From: Hymenobacter sp. PAMC 26628
Lineage (GTDB): Bacteria; Bacteroidota; Bacteroidia; Cytophagales; Hymenobacteraceae
Length of the DNA: 64,000 nucleotides
Direction of reading: 5' to 3'
Assembly: GCF_001562275.1 (NCBI RefSeq)
Contig: NZ_CP014304.1
Coordinates: forward strand, 3,162,001 to 3,226,000
Made by a program: the position numbers and the translations under genes. Below the pieces are notes generated by a model, which saw nothing but the letters and a program-made list of their open reading frames with translations, was not told the DNA's origin and did no database searches. Every line of letters begins with the position of its first letter. The first letter of the stretch is position 1. This document shows, piece after piece, positions 1-8,088 of this stretch.

Positions 1-822
1 GACGGCGACGGCACCGAACTAGAAGAACCCGGGGACGGCGGCGGGGACGGCGGCGGGGACGGCGGCGGGGACGGCGGCGGGGACGGCGGCGGGGACGGCG
101 GCGGGGACGGCGGCGGGGACGGCGGCGGGGACGGCGGCGGGGACGGCGGCGGGGACGGCGGCGGGGACGGCGGCGGGGACGGCGGCGGGGACGGCGGCGG
201 GGACGGCGGCGGGGACGGCGGCGGGGATAGTGGCGGGGATAGTGGCGGCAACGATTTACCTATGGGTGAGTACCCGCCTAACCCAGCCAATGGGCAGACC
301 TATAGCCACACAGATAGCACAGGTAACACTTCCACTTGGATATACGGGTCAGATAAAGGATGGGCGATAATCAATGAAGTAGAAGTAATAAGCAGCGCTA
401 GTAGCCTTTCTTTTACTAATCAGGGCCTACAGTTTTTGTACGGTGAGCCTGGTGACCAAAATAGCCTAGGCATGTTTTTGGGTAACGAAATCAATATTTG
501 GGGTCAGGGTGTAGTAAATGCCCTCAAATTTGATGCGGCTACGCTGGCACCGGAGTTAAGAGTTGTCTTATCCACAATGGGTAGACGCTTGGGGTACGCA
601 GGGGCAGTGGCCTCTTTTGTAGCAGCCTATAATAGTTACCATACGAATGGCAGCGTCAACTTCTCCACAATGGAAAATATCGGTATGGCCTTATTGACGC
701 TAGCCTCTATTCCGGCAGCGGGGTGGCTAGCAGTAGCTCTGGCAGTAATAGCTTTAGCTTGGGGCTTAGCCAGCAGCCTGGGTTACACTCAGCAAGTATA
801 TGATTGGTTTTCTTCGCTATAA
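1..822 (+). CDS. 3' part of a large protein: Asp/Gly-rich linker plus hydrophobic C-terminal module (possible polymorphic-toxin-like tail)
   Basis: The reading frame is open from the first base, so the start lies upstream of the window. The visible 273 residues have an acidic start, a (GDGG)n linker to about residue 82, a polar segment (NPANGQTYSHTD...STWIYG) and a C-terminal 75-residue stretch that is strongly hydrophobic and Ala/Gly-rich, with two or three membrane-compatible helices (around LGYAGAVASFVAAYNSY and AGWLAVALAVIALAWGL). Similar Ala/Gly hydrophobic segments occur near the C-termini of Rhs and other polymorphic toxins; that comparison is an inference from style, not a recognised domain. 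Base composition is clearly less GC-rich than most of the window, suggesting transfer. A small membrane-protein gene follows 47 bp downstream. Function unknown. Confidence 0.7.
   Translation, partial: DGDGTELEEPGDGGGDGGGDGGGDGGGDGGGDGGGDGGGDGGGDGGGDGGGDGGGDGGGDGGGDGGGDGGGDGGGDSGGDSGGNDLPMGEYPPNPANGQTYSHTDSTGNTSTWIYGSDKGWAIINEVEVISSASSLSFTNQGLQFLYGEPGDQNSLGMFLGNEINIWGQGVVNALKFDAATLAPELRVVLSTMGRRLGYAGAVASFVAAYNSYHTNGSVNFSTMENIGMALLTLASIPAAGWLAVALAVIALAWGLASSLGYTQQVYDWFSSL
31..246 (+). repeat. 12-bp tandem repeat array coding for (Gly-Asp-Gly-Gly)n
   Basis: Sixteen perfect copies of the 12-mer GGGGACGGCGGC (31-222) are followed by two degenerate copies reading GGGGATAGTGGC (223-246). The array is in frame with the downstream gene and encodes a Gly-Asp-Gly-Gly linker, ending in Gly-Asp-Ser-Gly. 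Because the unit is a multiple of three, copy-number change alters linker length without breaking the frame. The perfection of the copies suggests recent expansion. Confidence 0.95.
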
Positions 823-833
823 CCTTATGGGAT

Positions 834-850
834 GGTATCTAATGGATACC
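834..850 (+). terminator. Small hairpin between the two low-GC genes
   Basis: GGTATC and GATACC form a 6-bp stem with a 5-base loop, followed a few bases later by a run of six T (857-862 region). It lies between the stop at 822 and the start at 870. It could be a weak terminator or attenuator; the stem is short, so confidence is low. Confidence 0.3.
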
Positions 851-869
851 GGCCCAATTTTTTCGACCT

Positions 870-1232
870 ATGATTTACGCTCTTAATTATTTGAGTCGGT
901 GCTTTTATCAACTCACTGCTGTCGAAAAGCCAGATCGCACTGGCACCAGCCGCACTTTGCTGTCTTTGTTTCTTCTATTTTTATTACTAGATGTATATAC
1001 ATTAGCCTCTCTCATACTAGATAAGCAGCCGCATTTTGTACCAGCAGCGTTGTGCTGTTTTGTGTTGGCACAGCTTGCGGTGCGAACATATGCTCGTCAC
1101 CCTGTTTATCAGCAGCAATTAGCTACCTATACTGAGTTCGAGTCCAAGCGCCTACGTTTAGCGCTAACGGGAGCAGGGGCACTATTAGCAGTATGCTTTA
1201 TGCCCTTTCTGTTGATGCATTATTTATCCTAG
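870..1232 (+). CDS. Small three-helix membrane protein (candidate immunity/partner protein)
   Basis: A 120-residue protein with three predicted membrane helices: about residues 27-48 (LLSLFLLFLLLDVYTLASLIL), 56-75 and 96-117. Charged residues lie between helices 2 and 3 and include a Lys/Arg/Glu-rich loop. It has the same low GC content as the preceding gene, lies only 47 bp behind it, and shares its strand, so the two were probably acquired together. A short membrane protein directly behind a protein with a repeat linker and a hydrophobic tail is the usual arrangement for an immunity protein against a membrane-acting toxin; this role is inference. I do not recognise the family. Confidence 0.7.
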   Translation: MIYALNYLSRCFYQLTAVEKPDRTGTSRTLLSLFLLFLLLDVYTLASLILDKQPHFVPAALCCFVLAQLAVRTYARHPVYQQQLATYTEFESKRLRLALTGAGALLAVCFMPFLLMHYLS

Positions 1233-1368
1233 ATGCTATTTGGGTTGCCAAAATTAGTCCTGATTCGCTGGCACTCGCTGGCCGAGTTAGCTTTCCTGCG
1301 GTAGCATTTAATTATTACTCGACTAAAAAAGGCAGCGGGCAGGCGGGGCCAAGAAGGTACCGCGTTTT

Positions 1369-1466
1369 GGGGAGCGGGTTTCGAGGAACGGAAAGCGGGA
1401 AGTGGGTTTTGAGAAGCCGAAAGTGAAGCACGAAAATCGCTTTCCACTCCTCAAAACCCGCTCCCT
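1369..1466. terminator. Imperfect inverted repeat between convergent genes
   Basis: The 18-base arms at 1369-1386 and 1449-1466 match at 16 of 18 positions (core GGAGCGGGTTT). The repeat lies between the converging genes ending at 1232 and 1465, and its right arm runs into the stop codon of the protease gene. A role as a bidirectional terminator is plausible, but the loop is long (about 62 bases). Confidence 0.35.
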
Positions 1467-2766
1467 AAATGCGGCGCTCCAAGCGCACACTGGCCGTGAG
1501 CAGCTCGCCGCCGGGGTGGCGCAAAATAAGGTGCAGCACCGTGCCGCTGGCGCTGTGCAGCAGGTGGGTGAGCTGGGTGAGTGAGAGCAGCTCGACCGGC
1601 AAAATGCCCACCGCCAGCAGCTCGTCGCCGTTTTGCAGGCCGGCGGCGGCGGCGGGCGTGCCCGGCACCACGCCCAGCACCTGGTAGCGCCGCAGGGCGG
1701 GCCCCGTGGCCAGCACGTCGAAGCCCGCCATGTCGTGCTCGAAGGGCTCGCCGAAGGCTAAGCTCCGGCGTAGCCACAGCTGCTGGTGGGGGTAGTCGAT
1801 GACGATGTGGAAGCGCCGCAGCAGCTCGTAGCCCACGCTGCCGTTGCGGTACACGTCGGTGCGCGCGTGCACGTCGGCCGCGTTGGGGAACGAGGTAAGC
1901 ACGGTAGGCAGGCGGTAGCGGCCCAGTTCCACGGTGGCGACGCGGCCCAGCACCCCGCGCACCAGCCCCCCCAGGCCGTGCCCCAGGTCGGCGGGCAGGC
2001 CGGGCGCGGGCAGGTGCAGGCGCGGGTCGGAGGTGGTTTCGAGCGACAGCGCGTGGCTGGCCCCAGTGTCGAGCAGCAGCTTCAGGGGCTGGGCGGCCGA
2101 GTCGCCAACTTGGCGCACCACCACGGTGAAGTATGCCTTGCGCCCCTCAATGGCCAGCGGCAAGTCGGTCCAGTGGGAACCCCGGGGCGGCCGGTACGTG
2201 GCCGGCGGCGTCAGCACCAGCCGCGCCCGCCCGGTCTCTTGCCCCTCAAACGCCGCCACGAAGCTCTGGAACAGCTCCGACCCCAGGATGCCGTGTATCG
2301 GCAGCCCGACGTAGCCCGAGAGGTTGAGCGAATCACCGTCGAGCACCAGCAGCGCCATGGCTGGAGCGACGGCTTCTTGGCCGTGGCGGCCCAGGCCCAC
2401 GCGCACCCGGGGCGACTGGTAGGCCAGCAGGCCGGTGGGCCTGCCCCCCGCACCCATCACCCGGAAATCCTGCCCGTGGGGCATGTGCAGCGAATCGGCA
2501 ATGGCCCGCGACAGTAACAGCGACGAGGCCACGCCCGTGTCGAGCAGGAAGTTGTAGGGCCCGGCATTGTTTAGCCACACCTGCACCACGGGCAAGTTGC
2601 GCTGCACTTGCAGCGGCAAACGCAAGTGGCGCTGCCTGGATCGCGCCAACTGGAAAGGGCCAGCTTCTTGCCCATAGCCAGTCTGGGCCCCGGCGAGCAG
2701 CAGGGCCAAAACTAGCAGCCGGGCCCCGGCCCGGCGTAGCGTGAGTAAGCAGAGCAGCGTTTTCAT
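1465..2766 (-). CDS. Secreted retropepsin-like aspartyl protease with C-terminal PDZ domain
   Basis: The protein of 433 residues starts at the ATG giving MKTLLCLL; the longer upstream extension lacks secretory character. A signal peptide covers residues 1 to about 33. Two retropepsin-type half domains each carry the catalytic signature: LLDTG near residue 76 and LLDTG near residue 233, the second followed by Ala-Ser as in clan AA peptidases. Residues about 350-433 form a PDZ-like domain (GVVPGTPAAAAGLQNGDELLAV). This aspartyl protease plus PDZ layout is common in Bacteroidota and probably acts in the periplasm or at the cell surface. The substrate is unknown. The gene faces away from menC. 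Confidence 0.85.
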   Translation of the reverse strand: MKTLLCLLTLRRAGARLLVLALLLAGAQTGYGQEAGPFQLARSRQRHLRLPLQVQRNLPVVQVWLNNAGPYNFLLDTGVASSLLLSRAIADSLHMPHGQDFRVMGAGGRPTGLLAYQSPRVRVGLGRHGQEAVAPAMALLVLDGDSLNLSGYVGLPIHGILGSELFQSFVAAFEGQETGRARLVLTPPATYRPPRGSHWTDLPLAIEGRKAYFTVVVRQVGDSAAQPLKLLLDTGASHALSLETTSDPRLHLPAPGLPADLGHGLGGLVRGVLGRVATVELGRYRLPTVLTSFPNAADVHARTDVYRNGSVGYELLRRFHIVIDYPHQQLWLRRSLAFGEPFEHDMAGFDVLATGPALRRYQVLGVVPGTPAAAAGLQNGDELLAVGILPVELLSLTQLTHLLHSASGTVLHLILRHPGGELLTASVRLERRI

Positions 2767-2998
2767 CAGCACCCGTAAGATACGGGTTATAAAAGCATTT
2801 TTGGGCCGACTCCGAGCCCAAAACCAACAGTTAGCAGCTGTTGCAACAATCGATTGCACAGAAGGCCCTGCAATCAGCCTATCTACTTTGTGGAAGTGGT
2901 GCAGGCGAGGTGTTTTCTTTCCCAAACGCCGTCCGGAAAATATTTAGGTCGGCGCAAAACTCAGCAACTATTTGAGTTGGCAAAAAACCATTTTTAGC

Positions 2999-3088
2999 GG
3001 TCGTGCTGAACGCAGTGAAGCAGGCTTTTCGCTTCGCAGGAGTTGTTCAATGAAGCGAGAGCGATGCTTCACTGCGTTCAGCACAACC
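2999..3088. repeat. Dispersed hairpin, family A copy 1
   Basis: The arms at 2999-3022 and 3065-3088 are 24 bases long and nearly perfectly complementary (core GCTGAACGCAGTGAAGCA). This is a divergent member of the family whose consensus arm reads GTCATGC-GAGCGCAGC-GAAGCATCT. It lies in the 492-bp gap between the divergent/convergent genes at 2766 and 3259. I see nothing else in that gap. Confidence 0.8.
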
Positions 3089-3258
3089 GTTTTTTATTAA
3101 CTTAAATATCTTCGTAAGCAACGCGCGCCTGGACTGTTCAGTTGCGCCTGGCTTTGTTCCAGGGGCCCCAAGACGGCACACGCGAGGCTCACGCACCGTT
3201 TGGCGGCACGGGCCTGTTCGGGGTCGAGCGACGGCTAAAAGAGCGCTGCTACTGGCCG

Positions 3259-4329
3259 CTACGGCATTTCCCAGGGCCCCGTGGGGTCATAGTGGAGGTG
3301 GCCGGCGGCGATGTGCAGCGGGGCCCCCACGTTGTTGTGGTAGAGCTGGCCGGTGCCCAGGCCCTGCGCGAAGTCACCCACGGCAAATTCCCCCGTGAGC
3401 TGGGCTACGGCGTTCAGCCCGATGTTCGATTCCAGGGCCGAGGTCATCCACCAGCCCAGGCCGCGGGCTTCGGCGTGGGCCACCCAGCGGCGGGTGGCGG
3501 CGTGCCCGCCCAGCAGCGTGGGCTTCAGCACGAGGTAGGCCGGGCGCACGGCGTCGAGCAGAGCCTCCTGCTGGGCGGGGGCTTCCAGGCCAATTAGCTC
3601 TTCGTCGAGGGCCACGGGCACCGGCGAGTGGCGGCACACCTCGGCCAGGGCCCCCCACTGCCCGGCGGCTACGGGCTGCTCGATGGAATGCAGAGCGAAC
3701 CGGGCCAGTTGCGCCAGCTTGCCCAAGGCCTCGGCAGGGGCAAAGGCGCCGTTGGCGTCTACGCGCAACACCAGCTGGGCAGGCCCGGCCACGGCTCGGA
3801 TTTCGGCCAGAATTGCCAACTCAGTGGCAAAGTCCAGGCCCCCTATTTTTAGCTTGAGGCAGCGGTAGCCAGCGGCCAGCTTCTCCTCAATCTGCTGGCG
3901 CATGAAGGCCGCGTCGCCCATCCACACCAATCCGTTGATGGGCAGCCCGGCCTGGCCCGCGGCAAAGGCGTTGGCGTACAGCTGCCGCCGGCCCCCACCG
4001 GCCCAGTCCAGCGCTGCCGTTTCGAGGGCAAATGCCAGGGACGGCCGCCCGGGGCCCACCAGCGCCGGGGCATCAGCAGCTACAAAATCGGTGTACGCCG
4101 CCGCGTTGAAGCGCGCGCACAACGCCGCCACCTCAGCGGCGAAGCCCGGGCCATGGTCAGGGCTGAGGCCGGCCAGGGGCGCGGCCTCGCCTACACCAGC
4201 CGGCTGGGCGGGCTTAGCTGCGTCGTGCAGGTGTAAGTACCAGGCCGTGTGCACGGCCAGGGCCCCGCGCGAGGTGCGGGCCGGGAAATTGAAGCGCAGG
4301 TCGCGCTGGGAAGCCGAAAGCTGGAGCAT
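3259..4329 (-). CDS. menC: o-succinylbenzoate synthase (menaquinone biosynthesis)
   Basis: An enolase-superfamily enzyme of 356 residues that dehydrates SHCHC to o-succinylbenzoate in the menaquinone pathway, in the cytoplasm. The superfamily residues are visible: KLKIG with the acid/base lysines at 159 and 161, the metal ligands Asp191 (DANG), Glu217 (IEQP) and Asp242 (LDEEL), and the second catalytic Lys269 (LVLKP). The C-terminal SALESNIGLNA segment is typical of MenC. Length is normal. No other men gene is adjacent. Related dipeptide epimerases share the fold, but the LVLKP and SALESNIG pattern favours MenC. Confidence 0.88.
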   Translation of the reverse strand: MLQLSASQRDLRFNFPARTSRGALAVHTAWYLHLHDAAKPAQPAGVGEAAPLAGLSPDHGPGFAAEVAALCARFNAAAYTDFVAADAPALVGPGRPSLAFALETAALDWAGGGRRQLYANAFAAGQAGLPINGLVWMGDAAFMRQQIEEKLAAGYRCLKLKIGGLDFATELAILAEIRAVAGPAQLVLRVDANGAFAPAEALGKLAQLARFALHSIEQPVAAGQWGALAEVCRHSPVPVALDEELIGLEAPAQQEALLDAVRPAYLVLKPTLLGGHAATRRWVAHAEARGLGWWMTSALESNIGLNAVAQLTGEFAVGDFAQGLGTGQLYHNNVGAPLHIAAGHLHYDPTGPWEMP

Positions 4330-4486
4330 GGCGCAAAGATGCGGGGGCCGCGGCCGCCCGCGCGCCGAAGCGCGCTAGCGGCCGCAGCCCCCGCAGTTAT
4401 GAAAAATTGCGCGCCTTAGGCAACTGCCAAGTTGATGTATTTTTTTATAAGCAGAAGCTGTTTAGGAAATTTAAAAATTCAAGATT

Positions 4487-4604
4487 GACCGTCATGCTCA
4501 TCTGGCGTCCGCGCCGCCGAAGCATCTTTATCGCGGCACTAGTCATGATTAGCGGAGCAGTAGAGATGCTTCGGCGGCGCGGACGCCAGATGAGCATGAC
4601 GGTC
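4487..4604. repeat. Dispersed hairpin, family A copy 2
   Basis: A long inverted repeat with arms of about 40 bases (GACCGTCATGCTCATCTGGC... mirrored by ...GAGCATGACGGTC) around an AT-richer loop. The inner arm ends carry the family signature GAAGCATCT/AGATGCTTC. It sits in the 368-bp gap between menC and the KGG gene. The rest of that gap is AT-rich sequence with no gene seen; the short ORF across the hairpin is not credible. Confidence 0.9.
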
Positions 4605-4697
4605 TGATAACTTCTTAAACGGCTTCGTAATCAAAAATCTGACTGGTAGATTTTTGATTTAACGTTTTCAGTTCTGTACACGAACTTGGGGCCCGCT

Positions 4698-4955
4698 CTA
4701 AGCGGCCACCTTGTACCCGGCTGGGGCATTTTTGGCAGGGCGGCGGCTCACAAGGCCGCCTTTGCGGCCGGCGTCGCGGGCCTCTTCGGCGGTAAAGCGG
4801 TGGCCGCGGCCGCTGGCGTGCGAGGCCTTGCCGCCTTCGCTGGCGATGCGGCGCTGCGTTTCGGGGCTCATGGCGGCAAAGCCGCGGCGGCTTTTGGCGC
4901 CGGTACGGTTGGCCGGGCGCGGGGTAGTGGCTTCGGGTGTGGTGGCTGCTTTCAT
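4698..4955 (-). CDS. KGG-repeat (GsiB-like) stress-induced protein
   Basis: A small, very basic, Ala/Arg/Gly-rich protein of 85 residues. It contains the KGG-type motifs of the stress-induced/GsiB family: RRGFAAMSPETQRRIASEGGKA and FTAEEARDAGRKGGLVS. Such proteins are hydrophilic and accumulate in general stress or desiccation responses; the molecular function is unclear. The N-terminal 20 residues are low-complexity Thr/Pro/Ala. It is monocistronic, separated by a family A hairpin from menC. The upstream minus-strand sequence contains TATGTTTA, close to the Bacteroidota -7 motif. Confidence 0.75.
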   Translation of the reverse strand: MKAATTPEATTPRPANRTGAKSRRGFAAMSPETQRRIASEGGKASHASGRGHRFTAEEARDAGRKGGLVSRRPAKNAPAGYKVAA

Positions 4956-5218
4956 GGCCGGTACAATTAAAGGAAGAGATAAGACTTAACCGAGGCAATA
5001 AACATATTGTCTCAGATATTAATGTACCGTACTGAGCCACAACTTGGTTACGAATCGCCTCGGAATGAGCTTAAAATACCACCTTGTACTGATGAGCTCT
5101 ACGTATTTATTCTGTACTCTTGCGGCAAGTGCGCGGGAGCCACTGGCGCGGGCTACGCAACCAAGCACGCAGCTCGGCGGTTGAAGGGCCTAAGCTTCCT
5201 TTTTGCTCTCCCGTTCGT

Positions 5219-6535
5219 ATGAGCTTGCCGCTGACTGCCACTTGGGCCGCGCCCGCCCCTGCCACCGCCCCGGCCGGGGCCCTGGCTGCCCGCTTCCGCG
5301 CCGTGCGCGACCAGTCGGAGGCCTTGTGCCGACCGCTGCTGCCCGAAGACACCGTGGTGCAGCCCACCCTCGACGTGAGCCCGCCCAAGTGGCACCTGGC
5401 CCACACCACTTGGTTTTGGGAAACCATGCTGCTGGGGCCCTACGCCCCAGGCTACCAGGTGTTTCACCCCGAGTTTGCCTACTTGTTCAACTCGTACTAC
5501 AACTCGCTGGGCTCGCGCGTGAACCGGGCCGAGCGCGGCACCCTTACGCGCCCGGCCCTGGCCGAAGTGCTGGCTTACCGCGCCCACGTGGACGCCCACC
5601 TGCTGGCCCTGCTGGCCGACGAGGACGCCCTGCCCGCCGCCGCGCTGGAGCTGGTCGAGATTGGCCTCCAGCACGAGCAGCAGCACCAAGAGCTGCTGGC
5701 CACCGACATCAAGTTCATCCTCAGCACCAGCCCGCTCAACCCCGCGTACACGCCCGGCCCCGCCCCGGCCGACCCGGGGGCCCTGGCGCCGCCGGCCGCC
5801 TGGCTGCCGGTGCCGGGCGGCATTTTCCCGGTCGGGTTTCAGGGCGAAGGCTTTTGCTTTGATAACGAGCTGCCGGTGCACGAGGCGTTGGTGCCCGATT
5901 TTGAGCTGCAAAACCGCCTCGTAACCAACGCCGAGTACCTGGAATTTGTGGAGGCCGGCGGCTACCGCGAGTTCCGCCACTGGCTGGGCGAGGGCTGGGA
6001 CTTAGCGCAGGCGGCGGGCTGGCAAGCCCCGCTGTACTGGGTGCCGGGCCCCGATGGCCAATGGCTGCGTTTCACGCACCACGGCCTGCGGCCACTGGAG
6101 CTGGCCGCACCCGTCACGCACGTCAGCTTCTACGAGGCCGACGCCTATGCCCAGTGGGCGGGGGCCCGCCTGCCCACCGAGCAGGAGTGGGAAGTGGCTG
6201 CCCGCCGCTTCGGGGCCACGCCCGCTGACGGCGGCACCTGGCTCGAAAGCCCCCGCCTCGACCCCGCCCCCGTGCCCGCCGGCGCCGACCCCACCGCCTG
6301 CCACCAGCTGCTGGGCGAGTGCTGGCAGTGGACGTATTCGGCCTACCACGCCTACCCCGGCTACCGCCGCTCGGCGGGGCCCCTGGGCGAGTACAACGGC
6401 AAGTTTATGGTGAACCAGCTGGTGCTGCGCGGGGCCTCGTGCGCCACGCCGCGCAGCCACGGCCGCCTCAGCTACCGCAATTTCTTCCACGCCGACAAGC
6501 GCTGGCAGTTCACCGGCATCCGGCTGGCGCGGTAG
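5219..6535 (+). CDS. egtB: Ergothioneine synthase-type sulfoxide synthase EgtB
   Basis: A protein of 438 residues starting at ATG 5219 (MSLPLTATW). It has an N-terminal DinB-like domain and a C-terminal formylglycine-generating-enzyme (FGE/sulfatase-modifying) domain, as in EgtB, the non-haem iron enzyme that couples a thiol donor to trimethylhistidine with oxygen. Likely iron ligands are His62 (in HLAHTTWFWE) and His152/His156 (in HEQQHQE), matching the family's H...HxxxH arrangement. The C-terminal part carries typical FGE motifs (CWQWTYSAY, LRGASCATPRSH, YRNFF). egtD lies 140 bp downstream on the same strand, confirming the pathway. No egtA, egtC or egtE is in the window. Confidence 0.92.
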   Translation: MSLPLTATWAAPAPATAPAGALAARFRAVRDQSEALCRPLLPEDTVVQPTLDVSPPKWHLAHTTWFWETMLLGPYAPGYQVFHPEFAYLFNSYYNSLGSRVNRAERGTLTRPALAEVLAYRAHVDAHLLALLADEDALPAAALELVEIGLQHEQQHQELLATDIKFILSTSPLNPAYTPGPAPADPGALAPPAAWLPVPGGIFPVGFQGEGFCFDNELPVHEALVPDFELQNRLVTNAEYLEFVEAGGYREFRHWLGEGWDLAQAAGWQAPLYWVPGPDGQWLRFTHHGLRPLELAAPVTHVSFYEADAYAQWAGARLPTEQEWEVAARRFGATPADGGTWLESPRLDPAPVPAGADPTACHQLLGECWQWTYSAYHAYPGYRRSAGPLGEYNGKFMVNQLVLRGASCATPRSHGRLSYRNFFHADKRWQFTGIRLAR

Positions 6536-6675
6536 CTTTGGGGCCCCGGCTGGCGCGGTTTTCAACCGGCGGCGGGGACAGCCGGGGCCCCGGGCGTATG
6601 TTTAGTCCGTCCCCCCACCGGCGCAACTTGTTTCCGTGCTGGCCCCCGGCACCCGTTTTTTCGTTAAGTACCCGC

Positions 6676-7647
6676 ATGACCCCTTCCGCCGCCCCGTCAC
6701 CGGTTGTTTCCAGCCTGGCCGCCCACGTGGCCGAAGGCCTGCGCCGAGCCCCCAAAACCCTCTCGTCGATGTACTTATACGACGATGCGGGCAGCGAGCT
6801 GTTCCAGCAAATCATGGGCCTGCCCGAGTACTACCCCACCCGGGCCGAGTACGGGATTTTTGCCGCCCACGGCGCGGCCATCGCCGCCGCCCTCGACCCC
6901 GCCGATGCGCCGGGGCCCCTGGCACTGGTGGAGCTGGGCGCCGGCGACGGCCTGAAAACCAAACTGCTGCTGCGCGAACTCCTATCCACGTCCGACGACT
7001 TCAGCTACGTGCCGGTGGATATTTCGCCCAGCGCACTGGCGGGGCTGGCGGCCAGCCTGGCCGCCGAGCTACCTGGGCTACGCACCACGCCCGTGGCCAC
7101 CGACTACGCGACGGCCCTGGCCCAGCTGGCGGCCCGGCCCGGGCGCAAGGCGGTGCTGTTCCTCGGCTCGAACATCGGCAACTTTGCGCCCACCGAGCGG
7201 GCGGCGTTTCTGGCGCAATTGGCGGCCCCGCTGGCGGCGGCCGACCGCCTGCTTGTCGGCTTCGATTTGCAGAAGGACCCGCGCCGCATCCGGGCGGCCT
7301 ACGACGATGCCCAGGGCGTGACGGCGGCCTTCAACCTAAACCTGCTCACGCGCCTCAACCGCGAGCTGGCCGCCGACTTCGACCTCGCCGCCTGGCAGCA
7401 CTACACCGACTACGACCCGCTGACCGGCGCCGTGCGCTCGTACCTGGTGAGCACCCGCGCCCAGACCGTGCGCCTGGGGGCCCTGGACCAAAGCGTGCAC
7501 TTTGCGGCTTGGGAGGTCATCCACACCGAAAACTCCTACAAGTTCACCCACCCGCAAATTGCCGCCATGGCCGCCGCCGCCGGCCTGCGCGTGGTGGCCA
7601 CCTTCGACGACGGCGACTTTGCAGACGTGGTGCTGGCCCGGGCGTAG
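6676..7647 (+). CDS. egtD: L-histidine N-alpha-methyltransferase EgtD
   Basis: A SAM-dependent methyltransferase of 323 residues that makes the trimethylhistidine (hercynine) used by EgtB. The start is ATG 6676 (MTPSAAPS). Motifs visible are LSSMYLYDDAGSELFQQI and LPEYYPTRAEY near the N-terminus, the SAM-binding LVELGAGDGLKTKLLL, and FLGSNIGNF, all characteristic of the EgtD/DUF2260 family. The length equals that of the characterised family. TAGCTTTG at 6533-6540, overlapping the egtB stop, could be a -7 element for an internal promoter. Confidence 0.93.
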   Translation: MTPSAAPSPVVSSLAAHVAEGLRRAPKTLSSMYLYDDAGSELFQQIMGLPEYYPTRAEYGIFAAHGAAIAAALDPADAPGPLALVELGAGDGLKTKLLLRELLSTSDDFSYVPVDISPSALAGLAASLAAELPGLRTTPVATDYATALAQLAARPGRKAVLFLGSNIGNFAPTERAAFLAQLAAPLAAADRLLVGFDLQKDPRRIRAAYDDAQGVTAAFNLNLLTRLNRELAADFDLAAWQHYTDYDPLTGAVRSYLVSTRAQTVRLGALDQSVHFAAWEVIHTENSYKFTHPQIAAMAAAAGLRVVATFDDGDFADVVLARA

Positions 7648-7906
7648 GGCCCCGGAACCGGGAACCAAGGCGCGATTGCTGCGCCGGAACGGGGCGGCGC
7701 GGCGCACCGGGGGCAACAGGCTCCCCGCCGCGCCGGCCGGGGCCCCACACCCGCGCCCAGCCAGGCGCTGGCACGGCCCGAGGCCCGAGCCGCAGGCGGA
7801 GACTAAAGCTGCCAATGTTCTGACCATTTTATCTGACTGTGCTGTAAATCAGCGGTTAATTCGTTACTGTTGCGCTTGGCAAAAGTCCTTGACCATCATT
7901 TATTGG

Positions 7907-7938
7907 TTTGACAAGGATGAGCTTCGATGGTAGATTTA
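7907..7938 (+). promoter_or_regulatory. Candidate Bacteroidota-type promoter of the interrupted lipoprotein gene
   Basis: TTTG (7907-7910) is followed after 20 bases by TAGATTTA (7931-7938), which matches the TTTG-N17-20-TAnnTTTG pattern except in the last base. The ATG of the interrupted lipoprotein gene lies 40 bases downstream (7978). The rest of the 330-bp gap after egtD (7648-7906) shows only GC-rich sequence with no gene seen. Confidence 0.45.
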
Positions 7939-7977
7939 GCATTCAGATCCCGTCAGTTCTGCTAAATCTCAAAGGCT

Positions 7978-8000
7978 ATGGAACAAGGTTCAATTTTTTT
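7978..8000 (+). pseudogene. 5' fragment of a lipoprotein gene split by an IS1595-family element
   Basis: ATG 7978 starts seven codons (Met-Glu-Gln-Gly-Ser-Ile-Phe) and then runs into the left end of the insertion sequence at 8001. The last eight bases, ATTTTTTT (7993-8000), are repeated at 11243-11250 as the target-site duplication. Joining the two flanks with one copy of the duplication restores an uninterrupted frame that continues into 11251-11881. Confidence 0.8.
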
Positions 8001-8088
8001 GGTAATGTCCCAGCTATAGGTAGTGATTTTCTCTATGTTTCTTGCGTGATGTGTTTTACCTTTGGGTATTCACTCACGCAAGAAGGCC

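Noticed and set aside
31..246. Regular repeats at the window start as a CRISPR array
   Set aside because: The units are contiguous 12-mers without spacers and lie in frame inside a coding region.
1786..2517. Long plus-strand frame opposite the retropepsin gene
   Set aside because: A GC-driven shadow; the minus-strand frame carries DTG motifs, a signal peptide and a PDZ domain. The same reasoning removed many long antisense frames in the window, for example opposite egtB, the TldD genes and paaZ.
4407..4607. Open frame of 66 codons
   Set aside because: It runs through both arms of a dispersed hairpin and has no coding character.
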